From Aquimarina acroporae (lineage in GTDB: Bacteria; Bacteroidota; Bacteroidia; Flavobacteriales; Flavobacteriaceae): 64,000 nucleotides of DNA. The notes beneath the pieces are model-generated. The model did not search any database. It was given only the letters and a program-made list of their open reading frames with translations, and was not told the origin of the DNA. The DNA lies in contig NZ_JALPRE010000001.1 in the NCBI RefSeq assembly GCF_023195925.1, positions 62,001 through 126,000 of the forward strand, written 5' to 3'. Made by a program: the position numbers and the translations under genes. Each line of letters opens with the position of its first letter. Position 1 is the stretch's first letter. Shown one piece after another: positions 9,637 through 19,220 of this stretch.

Positions 9637-10353
9637 TTACCGCCATCCTTTTTCGCCAGTGCCATATATTTGTTTTAAAGCGTGATCTCGATAACTTCTT
9701 CCTATCGGAATAGAATGTTCTTTAATTTCTAAAGTATTTCCTTCTATAGCCTTTACATAATGAAAGTTAACAATATATGATTTATGAATCTGAACAAATT
9801 GAGCCGGTGGTAGTATAGCTAATATCCCGGATAATGTTTGATAGGTAACAAAAGACCTGTCTTTAAGAATAATCTTAATGTAGTCTTTTAAGCTTTCTAT
9901 ATATACAATATCAGAATAGTTCACTTTAATCTTTTTGTTGTCAACTTTAAAGAAGGCCGCTTCGGGCTCACTAGGTTGTTTTTGCACTTTACCTACCTGA
10001 GATTTTTTGATTTTTTCTACAGCTTGAACAAATCGATAAAAGGGTATAGGTTTGACTAGGTAATCAATAGCATTTAACTCAAAACCATCTACGGCATAGT
10101 GTCTATGAGCAGTAGTAAAAATCACTTTGGGAGGAGAAGAAATTGCTTTTAATAAATTTATTCCATCGAGCATTGGCATTTGAATATCTAAAAATATTAC
10201 ATCTACTTCTTGGGTATTAAGAAAGTCTATTGCCTCCAAAGCATCATTGAATACTCCTATTTCATCTAAAAAATCGATTCTCCCAATGTAATCTGAGATT
10301 ACTTCTTGAGCCAAGGGTTCGTCATCAACAATTATACAGGTTACTTTACTCAT
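9637..10353 (-). CDS. LytTR-family response regulator
   Basis: 238-residue response regulator with an N-terminal receiver domain (acidic pair D10/D11, phospho-acceptor D56 in VIFLDIQMPM, conserved Lys in YLVKPI) and a C-terminal LytTR DNA-binding domain (about 135-235: DIVYIESLKDYIKI, SLSGILAILP-like segment, FVQIHKSYIVN, IPIGRSYRD). It pairs with the LytS-like kinase that ends 2 bases upstream. Such Bacteroidota pairs often control neighbouring or surface-related genes; the target here is unknown. Confidence 0.92.
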   Translation of the reverse strand: MSKVTCIIVDDEPLAQEVISDYIGRIDFLDEIGVFNDALEAIDFLNTQEVDVIFLDIQMPMLDGINLLKAISSPPKVIFTTAHRHYAVDGFELNAIDYLVKPIPFYRFVQAVEKIKKSQVGKVQKQPSEPEAAFFKVDNKKIKVNYSDIVYIESLKDYIKIILKDRSFVTYQTLSGILAILPPAQFVQIHKSYIVNFHYVKAIEGNTLEIKEHSIPIGRSYRDHALKQIYGTGEKGWR

Positions 10354-10355
10354 TG

Positions 10356-11390
10356 TTATTCAATTTGAATGCGTAGATCGACATAATACTTTTTGTCTTT
10401 TTGTTCTAATCTAAAGGTATGTTTTTGCGGGTATAAAATCTGTAATCTTTTCGATAAATTTTGAACACCTATACCATGTTTTTGATCACTTTTTTCCGTG
10501 TTTGCCACGGTATTAATAGTTTGTATGTGTAAATAATTGTCAACTGCACTAATATGTATTTCAATATCAACAGTTCCTCTCTCATTAAGAGAGCAGTGCT
10601 TAAAAGCATTTTCTGCCAGTGGGATGATGATTAAAGGAGTGATCTGGGTATTTCTTAGGTCACCATTCATTTCGAGTTTTAAATTAAGACGATCACCAAA
10701 ACGAAGTTTTTCTAGTTCGATATAATCATTGAGATGTAATATTTCTTTTTCTAAAGAGATTTTTTCTTCACTGGTTTCATACAGCATATAAGAAAGTAAA
10801 TTAGAGAGTTGCAATAATGCATCTGGAGTTTTTTTTGATCCTTTTAAAGCAAGGGAGTATAGATTATTTAGGGTGTTAAAGAGAAAATGCGGATTCATTT
10901 GTGATCTTAAAAAATTAAGTTCACTGGTTCTCTGCTCTTTTTGTATGCGTTCCAGATTAATTTTGTTGGTATAGTAGTCTTGTAATATTTTGATCGCAGT
11001 AGGAGGGCCAAACCATAGTAAAATAGATCTTGCTAAACTTAAAACTCTTGGAAAGGTTAAAAAATCCTTAGGTAATTCAGGCATTTCGATCAAAAAAGGA
11101 AAAACAAAATAATACCTAAATAATAATACCAGAAAAGAGCTTAGCAAAAGCAGAGGAGCAAAAGTGATGAAGTAATACAAGTACTGTTTGCGGCCAATAA
11201 ACTTAGGCCACAAATAATACATGTGTACATAGTAGAACGGAATTTCTATCAGGCAACCTAAGTAGTTATAGGTTGCTCTCTCAAAAGAAATGCCGTATAG
11301 GGTATCCATCAATATCCATATAAGAAGGTACACTACCCAAAATAGTATATGTTTAAGAACCCTGTTCTTTAAAAACATGTTTGTTTCCAT
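10356..11390 (-). CDS. LytS/YehU-like sensor histidine kinase
   Basis: 344-residue membrane kinase (about four hydrophobic segments in the first 150 residues) with the His_kinase domain signature SQMNPHFLFNTLNNLYS, whose His is the predicted phospho-acceptor, the N-box ENAFKH and the G-box HGIGVQNLSKRL. The frame extends to a TTG at 11417, but ATG at 11390 is preferred; a second ATG lies four codons further in. No extracytoplasmic sensor domain is evident, so sensing may occur in the membrane. Partner of the downstream LytTR regulator. Confidence 0.9.
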   Translation of the reverse strand: METNMFLKNRVLKHILFWVVYLLIWILMDTLYGISFERATYNYLGCLIEIPFYYVHMYYLWPKFIGRKQYLYYFITFAPLLLLSSFLVLLFRYYFVFPFLIEMPELPKDFLTFPRVLSLARSILLWFGPPTAIKILQDYYTNKINLERIQKEQRTSELNFLRSQMNPHFLFNTLNNLYSLALKGSKKTPDALLQLSNLLSYMLYETSEEKISLEKEILHLNDYIELEKLRFGDRLNLKLEMNGDLRNTQITPLIIIPLAENAFKHCSLNERGTVDIEIHISAVDNYLHIQTINTVANTEKSDQKHGIGVQNLSKRLQILYPQKHTFRLEQKDKKYYVDLRIQIE

Positions 11391-11566
11391 TAAGAAGCAT
11401 TCAATTGCATTGTTCAACCAAACAGGAAATATCGTTAAATTTTAACAATCACACTATAATTTTCTCTCAACAACATCTACCGCTCGATGAAATAACCCAA
11501 TGAGATATAGTGTTGTAAAGTTTGCTAAAGGGCAGATTATTCATTAGATTTATATAGGAAATAAGC

Positions 11567-11944
11567 CTAAATCGACGACAAAAAATCGATATTCTCAAAA
11601 GTAAGATACAAAGTTACTGTATGTATGAGTTGATCTAACCCAAGGATCGGAAAGAATATACGAGGTGTTTCATTATATTTTGCAGCTAATTTACTGGTGA
11701 AAAAATCAGTAACTCCATGTAGAAATCCATTCAGGAGGGTATAAAAAACAGCTGTTTTAAAGGAAAAAAGAAAGATACTAAACAAAAAAAGGGTAAAGGT
11801 ATAAGCTAATACATGTAAGCCTAACCATTTTAGATGTTGACTTTTGCCCAGAGCCATTTTAGAGGTCTGAAATGCATAGTCCCCTGTCCAATGTGCTATT
11901 AATACTAAACTAAAAATCATAAACATAATATACCAATAAGACAT
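11567..11944 (-). CDS. DUF3307-like membrane protein
   Basis: 125-residue integral membrane protein. LIAHWTGDYAFQTSKMALGKS, HVLAYTFTLF, NGFLHGVTDFFTSKL and LDQLIHTVTLYLT follow the DUF3307 pattern (LxAHxxGDYxxQ...H...D...D..H). Several intramembrane His/Asp residues are conserved, suggesting metal or proton chemistry, but no function is known. It stands alone between the LytS gene and the divergent cyclase gene. Confidence 0.75.
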   Translation of the reverse strand: MSYWYIMFMIFSLVLIAHWTGDYAFQTSKMALGKSQHLKWLGLHVLAYTFTLFLFSIFLFSFKTAVFYTLLNGFLHGVTDFFTSKLAAKYNETPRIFFPILGLDQLIHTVTLYLTFENIDFLSSI

Positions 11945-12039
11945 CGTATAACCTAATTGATAATCAAAATTTTATATAGTAATAACCTATTTGATAAAAA
12001 GAAAAATTAGATTTTATCACAATATTTTGATCGTTTCAC

Positions 12040-14010
12040 ATGTTTCGAACCTTTAGACATCGTTTATTATTCTGGTTCTTGGTTTTTATAGCTTCAAGCA
12101 TGCTCATTATTGTGCTTTCTTTTACCTACCTCAATAAAAGAGCACGAATAAAAACAAAAGCAGAAAAAATTGAGCAGTCCTATGTGTTATTGCTGAAGAG
12201 CGTAAAGGCACAGCAAGATTTTTTATCTTTTGAAACCAAGAATCAAAGATTTTTTAGAACTGGTGATAGTCAATATCTGGATCATTATCTTAAATTATTA
12301 GATAGTACGAGATACTTGATTTCTAAAGTAGATTTTTCTAAAGAACCAGAACTTGAAGCTTCTATCAATGAGCTAAAATCAGGAATTACCGAAATAGATT
12401 CTGTCTTTCTTTCTCTCATCATTCAAATTCAAGCAAGGGGATTCAAAAATTATAACCTAGAAGGATCGATGCGTAAAGATGCACATTGGTTAGAAAATAG
12501 CGGGGAAATTCCGGCCAAAAGTATTCTATCTCTTAGAAGACATGAAAAGGATTATATCATTAGAAATGAACGAGAGTATGTATCTCGATTTTCAAAACTA
12601 ATGGCGAATATACGGGATGATGTAGTAAAAAATAGGAGCAAAGACAAGAAGCGGAAGAAAAAGATACTCTACTATTTAGATGGTTATAAAAATAAGTTCA
12701 TGCAACTGGTAGAATTGGATGAATTAATAGGTATTAAAGATAATTCTGGCCTAAAAGCCGAATTAGATTATACGATTACTGCATCAGAGGCTGGTTTCAG
12801 TGATATTGTGCAACAAACTAAACAATGGGAGAAAGAAGCATTTGATCGTCTAACGTTATATTTTATACTAATAACACTGGCTTTAATAGGTGGAAGCGTA
12901 TGGGTAAGCACTTATATTTCCAGAAAAATCACGATTCCTCTTACCGAACTTACCACACATATTACACGCTTCGTAGATAGTAAATTTACTTTAGAATCTG
13001 AACACCCTGTAATACGAACCGAAGATGAAATAGGAAGACTCACCCGTAATTTCTCCTTTCTTAAGGATGAAGTCATATCACGCCTTAGGTTCTTTAAACA
13101 AAAGGTCGATGAGCGCACTGCAGAGTTGGCAAATGCCAATAAAAAATTACTTAGACTAAGTGAAGCTAATAGCCGTTTTGTGCCCAAAGAATTTCTAAAT
13201 AACCTAGGTAGAAATAGTATCGAGGAGGTAGAGTTGGGAGATCAGGTTGAACGTGAGATGACCATTGTTTTTTCTGATATTAGAGAGTTTACAAAAATGT
13301 CGGAAAGCTTGAGTCCACAAGAAAACTTCGATTTCATAAATGCGTATTTAAGTGGTATTGTGCCCATAATTCGAAGAAATGGAGGGTTTATCGATAAGTT
13401 TATAGGCGATTCTGTGATGGCGTTATTTCCGAAAGATGCAGATCAGGCACTACAAACAGTATATGAGTTTGAAGACTTCTTATTAGAGTTTAATGATAAG
13501 TTACAAAAGAAAAATAGGCCTGTCATTCAAATAGGTACTGGAATACATACGGGTAATCTGATATTAGGAACCATAGGTCACGATCATAGATTAGAAACTA
13601 CTGTAATTTCTGATGCTGTGAATACCGCTTCACGTGTAGAAGGACTTACCAAGCATTATCAAGCCAAAATCATAGGAACCGAAGCAACGATATCAAGACT
13701 CAAAAACAAAGACAATTTTAAATATAGGTTTTTAGACCAAGTACGTGTAAAGGGTAGGAGTAAGACACTTTCTGTATATGAGTTTTTATCTGCGAAAGAA
13801 AAGGAGAAATTATCTTATCTCGATGAGTATAACAAGGCAGTATCGTACATCAAAGACAAAAAGGTTTTAGAAGCAAGTGAGCTCTTTGCAGCGATACATA
13901 AAAAACATCCTAACGATAAGGCTGTGAGTATAGTTTTTGAAAAATGTACAAATTACTTGAATCACGATACCTCATCATGGGATGAAATCACCAATATGAT
14001 TACTAAATAA
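12040..14010 (+). CDS. Membrane receptor-type class III nucleotide cyclase (HAMP + cyclase)
   Basis: 656-residue protein: N-terminal membrane helix (12-30), an extracytoplasmic helical sensor of about 240 residues, a second helix (LYFILITLALIGGSVWVS), a HAMP domain (SRKITIPLTELTTHITRF...), a short coiled coil and a class III cyclase domain. Metal-binding aspartates are in FSDIREF (about 412) and FIGDSVMAL (about 456); the SDAVNTASR motif holds the transition-state Arg. It should make cAMP or cGMP in response to a periplasmic signal. The SthA-like gene follows after 5 bases, so they are probably one operon. Confidence 0.88.
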   Translation: MFRTFRHRLLFWFLVFIASSMLIIVLSFTYLNKRARIKTKAEKIEQSYVLLLKSVKAQQDFLSFETKNQRFFRTGDSQYLDHYLKLLDSTRYLISKVDFSKEPELEASINELKSGITEIDSVFLSLIIQIQARGFKNYNLEGSMRKDAHWLENSGEIPAKSILSLRRHEKDYIIRNEREYVSRFSKLMANIRDDVVKNRSKDKKRKKKILYYLDGYKNKFMQLVELDELIGIKDNSGLKAELDYTITASEAGFSDIVQQTKQWEKEAFDRLTLYFILITLALIGGSVWVSTYISRKITIPLTELTTHITRFVDSKFTLESEHPVIRTEDEIGRLTRNFSFLKDEVISRLRFFKQKVDERTAELANANKKLLRLSEANSRFVPKEFLNNLGRNSIEEVELGDQVEREMTIVFSDIREFTKMSESLSPQENFDFINAYLSGIVPIIRRNGGFIDKFIGDSVMALFPKDADQALQTVYEFEDFLLEFNDKLQKKNRPVIQIGTGIHTGNLILGTIGHDHRLETTVISDAVNTASRVEGLTKHYQAKIIGTEATISRLKNKDNFKYRFLDQVRVKGRSKTLSVYEFLSAKEKEKLSYLDEYNKAVSYIKDKKVLEASELFAAIHKKHPNDKAVSIVFEKCTNYLNHDTSSWDEITNMITK

Positions 14011-14015
14011 AAGGC

Positions 14016-15440
14016 ATGAAAAAGTTTGATCTTATCGTTATCGGTTCTGGACCAGCTGGAGAAAAAGCAGCCGCAAAAGCAGCATATTTTGGATACAAGG
14101 TAGCTTTAGTAGAAAAAGAGGCAAAATATGGCGGAGCGGGAGTACAAACCGGAACGTTACCTTCAAAAACACTTAAAGAAACTGCTTTGTATTTGTCAGG
14201 AATTTACCAAAAAGGAGTCTTCGGTGTTGATAAAGAGATAGGCCGTGAGACTGGAGTGCATGATTTTTTATATCGCAAGAATTTGGTTACTAGCCATATG
14301 CATAAAATTGTAAAATATAACCTCAACAAACACGGTATTGAGGTTTTTGAAGGCTTTGCAAGTTTTATAGATCAAAATCAAATTAAGATATCAGGGGCAA
14401 TTGAAGAGGTAATCTACGGTAAATATATTCTTATAGCGACAGGTTCGTATCCTTATCACCCTCCAAACATCCCATTCGACAACAAAAAAATATTAGATTC
14501 AGATACTATTTTAAATATCAAACACTTTCCTAAATCTATATGCGTGTTGGGAGCAGGTGTTATTGGTTGTGAGTATGCTACCATTTTTGCTGCTATGGGC
14601 GTAAAAACCTTCGTAGTAAACGACAGAGATAAGATTCTGGGTTTTTTAGATGCAGAAGTCTCCAAAGCTTTGGTAGATCAAATGAAGAAAAATGATATTA
14701 AAATTTTATTTAATAATTCCATTACCAGTTACGAACTGCCCGAGGTAGAGGATAGGCCTCTACGTTTAACTCTGGAGTCGGGAGAAATACTCAATGTAGA
14801 TATGTTCCTATTTGCCGCGGGTCGCAGCGGGAGAATTAAGGGGTTAAATTGTGATGCCATCGGATTAGAAACCGGAAAAAGGGAGACGGTTTTGGTTAAT
14901 GATAAGTTTCAAACCAATATTCCCAATATTTATGCCGTTGGCGATGTGATTGGGTTTCCGGCACTTGCCAGTACCAGTATGGAGCAAGGTCGAATTGCAA
15001 TTACCCATATGTTCGATACTGGTGATTTAGAATCATTGGCCGATATTTTTCCTTACGGAATTTATACCGTACCCGAAGTATCTATGGTTGGTATTACCGA
15101 AGAACAAGCTATTGCCGATAAAATTGAATACGGAGTGGGATATAGCTATTTCAGAGATACCGCTAGGGGAATGATTATGGGAGATACAGATAATGGATAT
15201 CTAAAATTAATATTCGATAGAACTACAAAAGTCATTTTAGGAGTGCATATTATTGGGTATATCGCCACAGAACTTATTCACTATGGCATGGAACTCGTTA
15301 GGGAAGAAAAAACTTTAGATAACCTTATTGGTACTGTTTTTAATTATCCCACCCTTCATGATTTATATAAATATGCCAGCTATGACGGTTTAGGAAATCT
15401 AGCCGGAAAGAAAATAAAGAAAGCTGGAGAGGTAATATAA
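14016..15440 (+). CDS. sthA: SthA-like flavoprotein (soluble pyridine nucleotide transhydrogenase family)
   Basis: 474-residue FAD/NAD(P) oxidoreductase of the two-dinucleotide-binding-domain family. GSGPAG (10-15) binds FAD; VLGAGVIGCEYA binds NAD(P); IYAVGDVIG is the second FAD motif. The redox-active CxxxxC of lipoamide dehydrogenases is absent: the site reads YGGAGVQTGTLPSKTLKE, with no Cys at all, whereas E. coli SthA keeps one. The C-terminal NYPTLHDLYKYASYDGLGNL fits SthA rather than disulfide reductases. Likely role is balancing NADH and NADPH in the cytosol. It follows the cyclase gene by 5 bases. Confidence 0.72.
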   Translation: MKKFDLIVIGSGPAGEKAAAKAAYFGYKVALVEKEAKYGGAGVQTGTLPSKTLKETALYLSGIYQKGVFGVDKEIGRETGVHDFLYRKNLVTSHMHKIVKYNLNKHGIEVFEGFASFIDQNQIKISGAIEEVIYGKYILIATGSYPYHPPNIPFDNKKILDSDTILNIKHFPKSICVLGAGVIGCEYATIFAAMGVKTFVVNDRDKILGFLDAEVSKALVDQMKKNDIKILFNNSITSYELPEVEDRPLRLTLESGEILNVDMFLFAAGRSGRIKGLNCDAIGLETGKRETVLVNDKFQTNIPNIYAVGDVIGFPALASTSMEQGRIAITHMFDTGDLESLADIFPYGIYTVPEVSMVGITEEQAIADKIEYGVGYSYFRDTARGMIMGDTDNGYLKLIFDRTTKVILGVHIIGYIATELIHYGMELVREEKTLDNLIGTVFNYPTLHDLYKYASYDGLGNLAGKKIKKAGEVI

Positions 15441-15559
15441 GGTATTGATAATCTGTGTTTAATTGCTTTTTTTAGAAATTTGTAACCTTTTTGAAATTCA
15501 TTTTGTCAAATTAATGTGAGCGCTCAAAACTTAGTTTCAATCACATAAAATTTTACAAA

Positions 15560-16687
15560 ATGAATCAATTAAAAAACACAATGAAAACCCTGTGTATAGC
15601 ACTCATCATGCTGTGCACAATTAATACCAGCTTAGGTCAAAAAAAGCAAGATGATTTTCATGTTCTTAACGGAAATAAAATTTCTTCCAAATCATTTAGC
15701 AATCTAATTCAACATACTATGGACTCCTTAAATATTCCGGGAGTTTCTGTAGCGATAATAAATGATCATAAAATTGCTTACCATGAAGTTTTTGGTGTTA
15801 AGAACATAAAAACCAAAGAAAAAGTGTCATTGGAGACCATTTTTGAGGGTGCTTCGTTATCCAAGCCTTTATTCGCTTATTTTGTCATGAAAATGGTAGA
15901 AAGTGGTGAATTCGAATTAGATAAACCTATTTTGCCATATCTTGAAAGTGTTATGGGTAAGGAGAAAATTAAGCAAGTGGTAGCACCCGATTCTTATGAA
16001 CGTTATACAAAATTAACCCCACGAATTATTTTATCTCATGGTAGCGGTATAGATAACTGGGTAAAAGGTAAACCTATAACGATTGCTTTCGAACCGGGCA
16101 CAGATTTTTCATATTCAGGGGAAGCGTACCAACATCTTGGAGCAGCATTAGGAACAAAATTAGGGATCGGTTGGGGAAGTAAGTTAGATACGCTGTTTCT
16201 GAAAAAAGTAGCACATCCTATTGGTATGGATCGGTCTTTTTATACCTGGAACGATGTATTAGAACAGCATGCGGCTACGGGGCATATTGACGGAAAAAGA
16301 AATCCCGAAATTCATAGAGATAAAAAGGTAGGTCCAGGCTATAGCTTGCAATCTGATGCTCAAGACTATGCGCTTTTTTTAATTGAAATGATGGTTCCAA
16401 ATAATATAAATGAAGCTACTAGAGATGAGATGCTCAAAGAGCATAACCACTTTAAGAAAGACAATAAATTAGTCAAAGAAACAGGACAAACAGGATGGGG
16501 ATTAGGGTTTGCTCAAAAACCTACACCATATGGTTTAATGCATTTACACACAGGAAATAACAAGGATTTTCAGGCATATACTATGTTTATTCCAAAGCAG
16601 AAATATGGATTTGTAATTTTTGCTAATTCAAACAATTTATTTCCTTTACTACAAAGAATTGAAAAATTAATCGGAGAACACTTTTAG
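15560..16687 (+). CDS. Secreted serine beta-lactamase/esterase-family hydrolase
   Basis: 375-residue exported protein (signal peptide to about residue 26, ...INTSLGQ; a second ATG at codon 8 is possible). It is a Beta-lactamase (class C/EstB/PBP-like) fold: catalytic SxxK as S99-L-S-K102 in GASLSKPLF, the tyrosine motif as YSGEAY (about 189), and HTGNN (about 333) replacing the KTG triad. Members include esterases, D-aminopeptidases and PBP-like proteins; antibiotic hydrolysis is not implied. Three small genes including an ECF sigma factor follow closely. Confidence 0.82.
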   Translation: MNQLKNTMKTLCIALIMLCTINTSLGQKKQDDFHVLNGNKISSKSFSNLIQHTMDSLNIPGVSVAIINDHKIAYHEVFGVKNIKTKEKVSLETIFEGASLSKPLFAYFVMKMVESGEFELDKPILPYLESVMGKEKIKQVVAPDSYERYTKLTPRIILSHGSGIDNWVKGKPITIAFEPGTDFSYSGEAYQHLGAALGTKLGIGWGSKLDTLFLKKVAHPIGMDRSFYTWNDVLEQHAATGHIDGKRNPEIHRDKKVGPGYSLQSDAQDYALFLIEMMVPNNINEATRDEMLKEHNHFKKDNKLVKETGQTGWGLGFAQKPTPYGLMHLHTGNNKDFQAYTMFIPKQKYGFVIFANSNNLFPLLQRIEKLIGEHF

Positions 16688-16697
16688 AATAACAGAT

Positions 16698-17030
16698 ATG
16701 AAAGAATTTAATGAATTATTCGGGATGGCAATTATAAGTATCTCATTTGTACTTATCATATTTATCATTGCCAGATATACGTACCTTATTAAAAAATCTA
16801 TGATAGAGAAAGGGGTATACGTAGATCAAAAGACAAATAGATTTAAATATCTAGATATAGGATGTATTGTTTTTGGACTGGGAGTAGGACTATTGGTTTC
16901 ATCAGTTTTTACTGTAATGCAAATGTCTGAAGATACTATGGATTTGTTGGTCTGGGGAACCATCCTCATTTTTGGAGCTGCAGGACTAGTGGTTGCACAT
17001 TTCATACGCAAGAAACTTGAAGAGCAATAA
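16698..17030 (+). CDS. Small membrane protein, DUF6249-like
   Basis: 110 residues with three hydrophobic helices (near 8-28, 50-70, 80-103) and a positively charged end (IRKKLEEQ). It resembles the DUF6249 membrane proteins often encoded beside ECF sigma factors in Bacteroidota. It starts 10 bases after the hydrolase gene and its end overlaps the sigma gene start by about 14 bases, implying translational coupling. Its role may be as part of the sigma-factor signalling unit (inference). Confidence 0.7.
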   Translation: MKEFNELFGMAIISISFVLIIFIIARYTYLIKKSMIEKGVYVDQKTNRFKYLDIGCIVFGLGVGLLVSSVFTVMQMSEDTMDLLVWGTILIFGAAGLVVAHFIRKKLEEQ

Positions 17031-17592
17031 ATATACAGAAGATTACGAGCTAATTCGTAGGTGCGGTGAGGGTGATACTTCCGCTTTTAGGCAATTGGTC
17101 TATAAGCATAAAGATGTATCACTTTCGCTTGTGCTTTCTATTATTAAAGATAAAGTAATTGCCGAAGATGTTTTGCAGGAGGTATTTATAAAGGTGTACC
17201 ATAAGCTACATACCTTTAAGTTTAAATCCTCTTTTTCTACTTGGTTGTACCGAATTGTTGTGAATACGAGCTATAATGAATTAAAAAAGAGAAAAGATCA
17301 TGTTCGCATTGATCATATAGAAGAGCACACTTTTTCATTATCTATAGAAGCAGGAGATAGGTTGGGTATGCAGGATCAGAAAAAATATATCGATCTGGCG
17401 TTACTGAAGCTGAACGAAGACGAAGCATTGATATTGCGGTTATTTTATTTATGTGAATTGAGTATAAAGGAAATAGAGGGGATTACTTCTTTTAAGCAAT
17501 CAAAGATTAAAGTGGGATTACACCGCGGTCGTGAAAACTTGAGTTTTCATTTAAGACAACTCTTAGGAGAAGATATAGATCAATTATTATAA
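17017..17592 (+). CDS. ECF-type RNA polymerase sigma factor
   Basis: About 191 residues. Region 2 is clear (DYELIRRCGEGDTSAFRQLV...AEDVLQEVFIKVYHKLHTFK.KSSFSTWLYRIVVNTSYNELKKRK) and region 4 follows (LLKLNEDEALILRLFYLCELSIKEIEGIT...SKIKVGLHRGRENL). No ATG is in frame near the start. TTG at 17017 is the most plausible; the frame opens at a TTG at 16993. Either start lies within the upstream membrane gene. It probably directs a regulon responding to an envelope signal, with the flanking membrane proteins as candidate controllers. Confidence 0.85.
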   Translation: MKSNKYTEDYELIRRCGEGDTSAFRQLVYKHKDVSLSLVLSIIKDKVIAEDVLQEVFIKVYHKLHTFKFKSSFSTWLYRIVVNTSYNELKKRKDHVRIDHIEEHTFSLSIEAGDRLGMQDQKKYIDLALLKLNEDEALILRLFYLCELSIKEIEGITSFKQSKIKVGLHRGRENLSFHLRQLLGEDIDQLL

Positions 17593-17624
17593 AAATAGGA
17601 GTATTAAAACATTAGAAATTGAAT

Positions 17625-17957
17625 ATGAAAGAAGATCAAATCAAAAAGATTATTCAGAAGAGTACTGTAGAGACTTCAGATGATTTTATCAATACCCTGA
17701 TGCAACGTATAGAAGCTGAAGAAAAGGTAAAACCTACTTCAGTATGGTGGTCATTTAGAACAATACTAATCCTTTGTTCACTATTAACCATGATTATTAC
17801 TTTAGGAGTATTTAGATTCTCTACAATGGGAATGGAAATACTAAATATTGGAGGCATTCCTAAAACACCGGTGTTTATTCTAGTAACCGTACTATTACTA
17901 TGCTTACTAAATCATCTTATTCGAGTATCAGAAAACCAAAATAGCGTATCTCAATAG
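17625..17957 (+). CDS. Small membrane protein, candidate anti-sigma factor
   Basis: 110 residues: a soluble charged N-terminus (MKEDQIKKIIQKSTVETSDDFINTL...) followed by two transmembrane helices (SFRTILILCSLLTMIITLGVF; TPVFILVTVLLLCLLNHLI). It lies 32 bases after the ECF sigma gene. Size, topology and position fit a membrane anti-sigma factor, but no ZAS zinc motif (HxxxCxxC) is present. ATG at 17625 is preferred over the TTG two codons earlier. The anti-sigma role is inferred from context only. Confidence 0.65.
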   Translation: MKEDQIKKIIQKSTVETSDDFINTLMQRIEAEEKVKPTSVWWSFRTILILCSLLTMIITLGVFRFSTMGMEILNIGGIPKTPVFILVTVLLLCLLNHLIRVSENQNSVSQ

Positions 17958-17966
17958 CATAAATTC

Positions 17967-19109
17967 TTAGGGTAATCTATGTATTTCAATAATACGATGC
18001 GTAGCACTGGTATCGCCATAAGATTCTCCGTTGGTGGCAATAAAAATTCTACCTTCTGGAGAAATAGCGATATCTCTTATACGCCCAAATTCATCTTCTA
18101 AGAATGAAGCTTCTTCAGTAATGCTGTTTCCATCACCACTTAAGGTAAGGGCTACCACCTTTTTGTCTTTCAAAACTGCCATTAAGAACTTATTGGTCCA
18201 TTCAGGAATGGCATCACCGGTATAATATACCATATCTGATGGTGCAATAGTGGGTGTCCAGTTAAATATAGACTCAGTTACCGCTGTGGTCGAAGCAAAA
18301 GCTTCTTCATTTGAATTATCAATAACTCCCATTACATTGGGCCATCCATAATTTGCTCCAGATACGATTTTATTAATTTCATCATCATTGGTAGGGCCAT
18401 GCTCAGAGCTATATATATTCCCATTTGGGTGCAATACCAACCCTTGTGGATTTCTATGTCCAATACTGTAAATATAGCTTCCTGTAAATGGATTGTCATT
18501 AGGAATGCTACCATCCAGATTAAGGCGTAGTATCTTTCCAGCCAAAGAATTTGTGTTTTGAGATAGACTCGTATTACCAGCATCACCAGTGGTCATAAAT
18601 AGATGTAAATCTGGGGTAATAAGTAGGCGAGACCCATTATGAATTGAAGCAGCAGGAATATTTTCTAAAAGCGTGGTTTCATTGGTTAGAGAATTGTTTT
18701 CATAGGTAAAACGCACCAAACGCTCTAGTAAACCGCTTCCGCCACTATAGGTATATACTGCATAGACATAAGGATTGTTGGTAAACTGCGGATGTAACAC
18801 CATTCCTAAAAGTCCACTTTCCTGTACTTGTTCTACAGCATTAATATTTATAAGCTCTTGTTGAGCACCAGAATCAGGATTAATTCGGCTTATTCTTCCA
18901 TTTCTTTCTGCTACCCAAAGAAAGTTATCAGGTCCCCATAGAATTTCCCAAGGTACACTAAGAGTGCTTATTACTGTAGAAGTTGCTTCAGTAGGATTAG
19001 GGTCTGGGTTGGGATCAGGGTCTGGGTCGTTGTTGTTATCACTAGAACAATGCCATAATACTACTAGCGCTACTAGTAGTCCAGAGTACTTTATGATTCT
19101 TTTGTTCAT
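17967..19109 (-). CDS. Glucose/sorbosone dehydrogenase-family lipoprotein (PQQ-type beta-propeller)
   Basis: 380-residue lipoprotein (LVALVVLWHCSSDN) with a low-complexity Asp-Pro-Asn linker and a beta-propeller of the soluble glucose dehydrogenase/sorbosone dehydrogenase family. Diagnostic stretches are VPWEILWGPDNFLWVAER, GLLGMVLHPQF, ASIHNGSRLL, IGHRNPQGLVLHP and SEHGPTNDDEIN. Relatives oxidise sugars with PQQ in the periplasm, or act on other sugars without PQQ. It is probably anchored to the outer membrane. The substrate is unknown. It ends convergently with the sigma-factor cluster. Confidence 0.85.
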   Translation of the reverse strand: MNKRIIKYSGLLVALVVLWHCSSDNNNDPDPDPNPDPNPTEATSTVISTLSVPWEILWGPDNFLWVAERNGRISRINPDSGAQQELININAVEQVQESGLLGMVLHPQFTNNPYVYAVYTYSGGSGLLERLVRFTYENNSLTNETTLLENIPAASIHNGSRLLITPDLHLFMTTGDAGNTSLSQNTNSLAGKILRLNLDGSIPNDNPFTGSYIYSIGHRNPQGLVLHPNGNIYSSEHGPTNDDEINKIVSGANYGWPNVMGVIDNSNEEAFASTTAVTESIFNWTPTIAPSDMVYYTGDAIPEWTNKFLMAVLKDKKVVALTLSGDGNSITEEASFLEDEFGRIRDIAISPEGRIFIATNGESYGDTSATHRIIEIHRLP

Positions 19110-19220
19110 AACATCTTAGTTTTAGAGCTCTTTTGTATTGATAACCAATACTTTTGAGTTTTATTTTATAAAAACTGAAGATATTTTGACATAAACACTA
19201 AAAGATGAAAGAAACAAAGG

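Noticed and set aside
14016..15440. Dihydrolipoamide dehydrogenase or mercuric reductase
   Set aside because: The redox CxxxxC pair is missing and the C-terminus follows the SthA pattern.
15560..16687. Antibiotic-resistance beta-lactamase
   Set aside because: The third motif is HTGNN and the second YSG, typical of EstB/PBP-like esterases; nothing specific to clinical beta-lactamases is visible.
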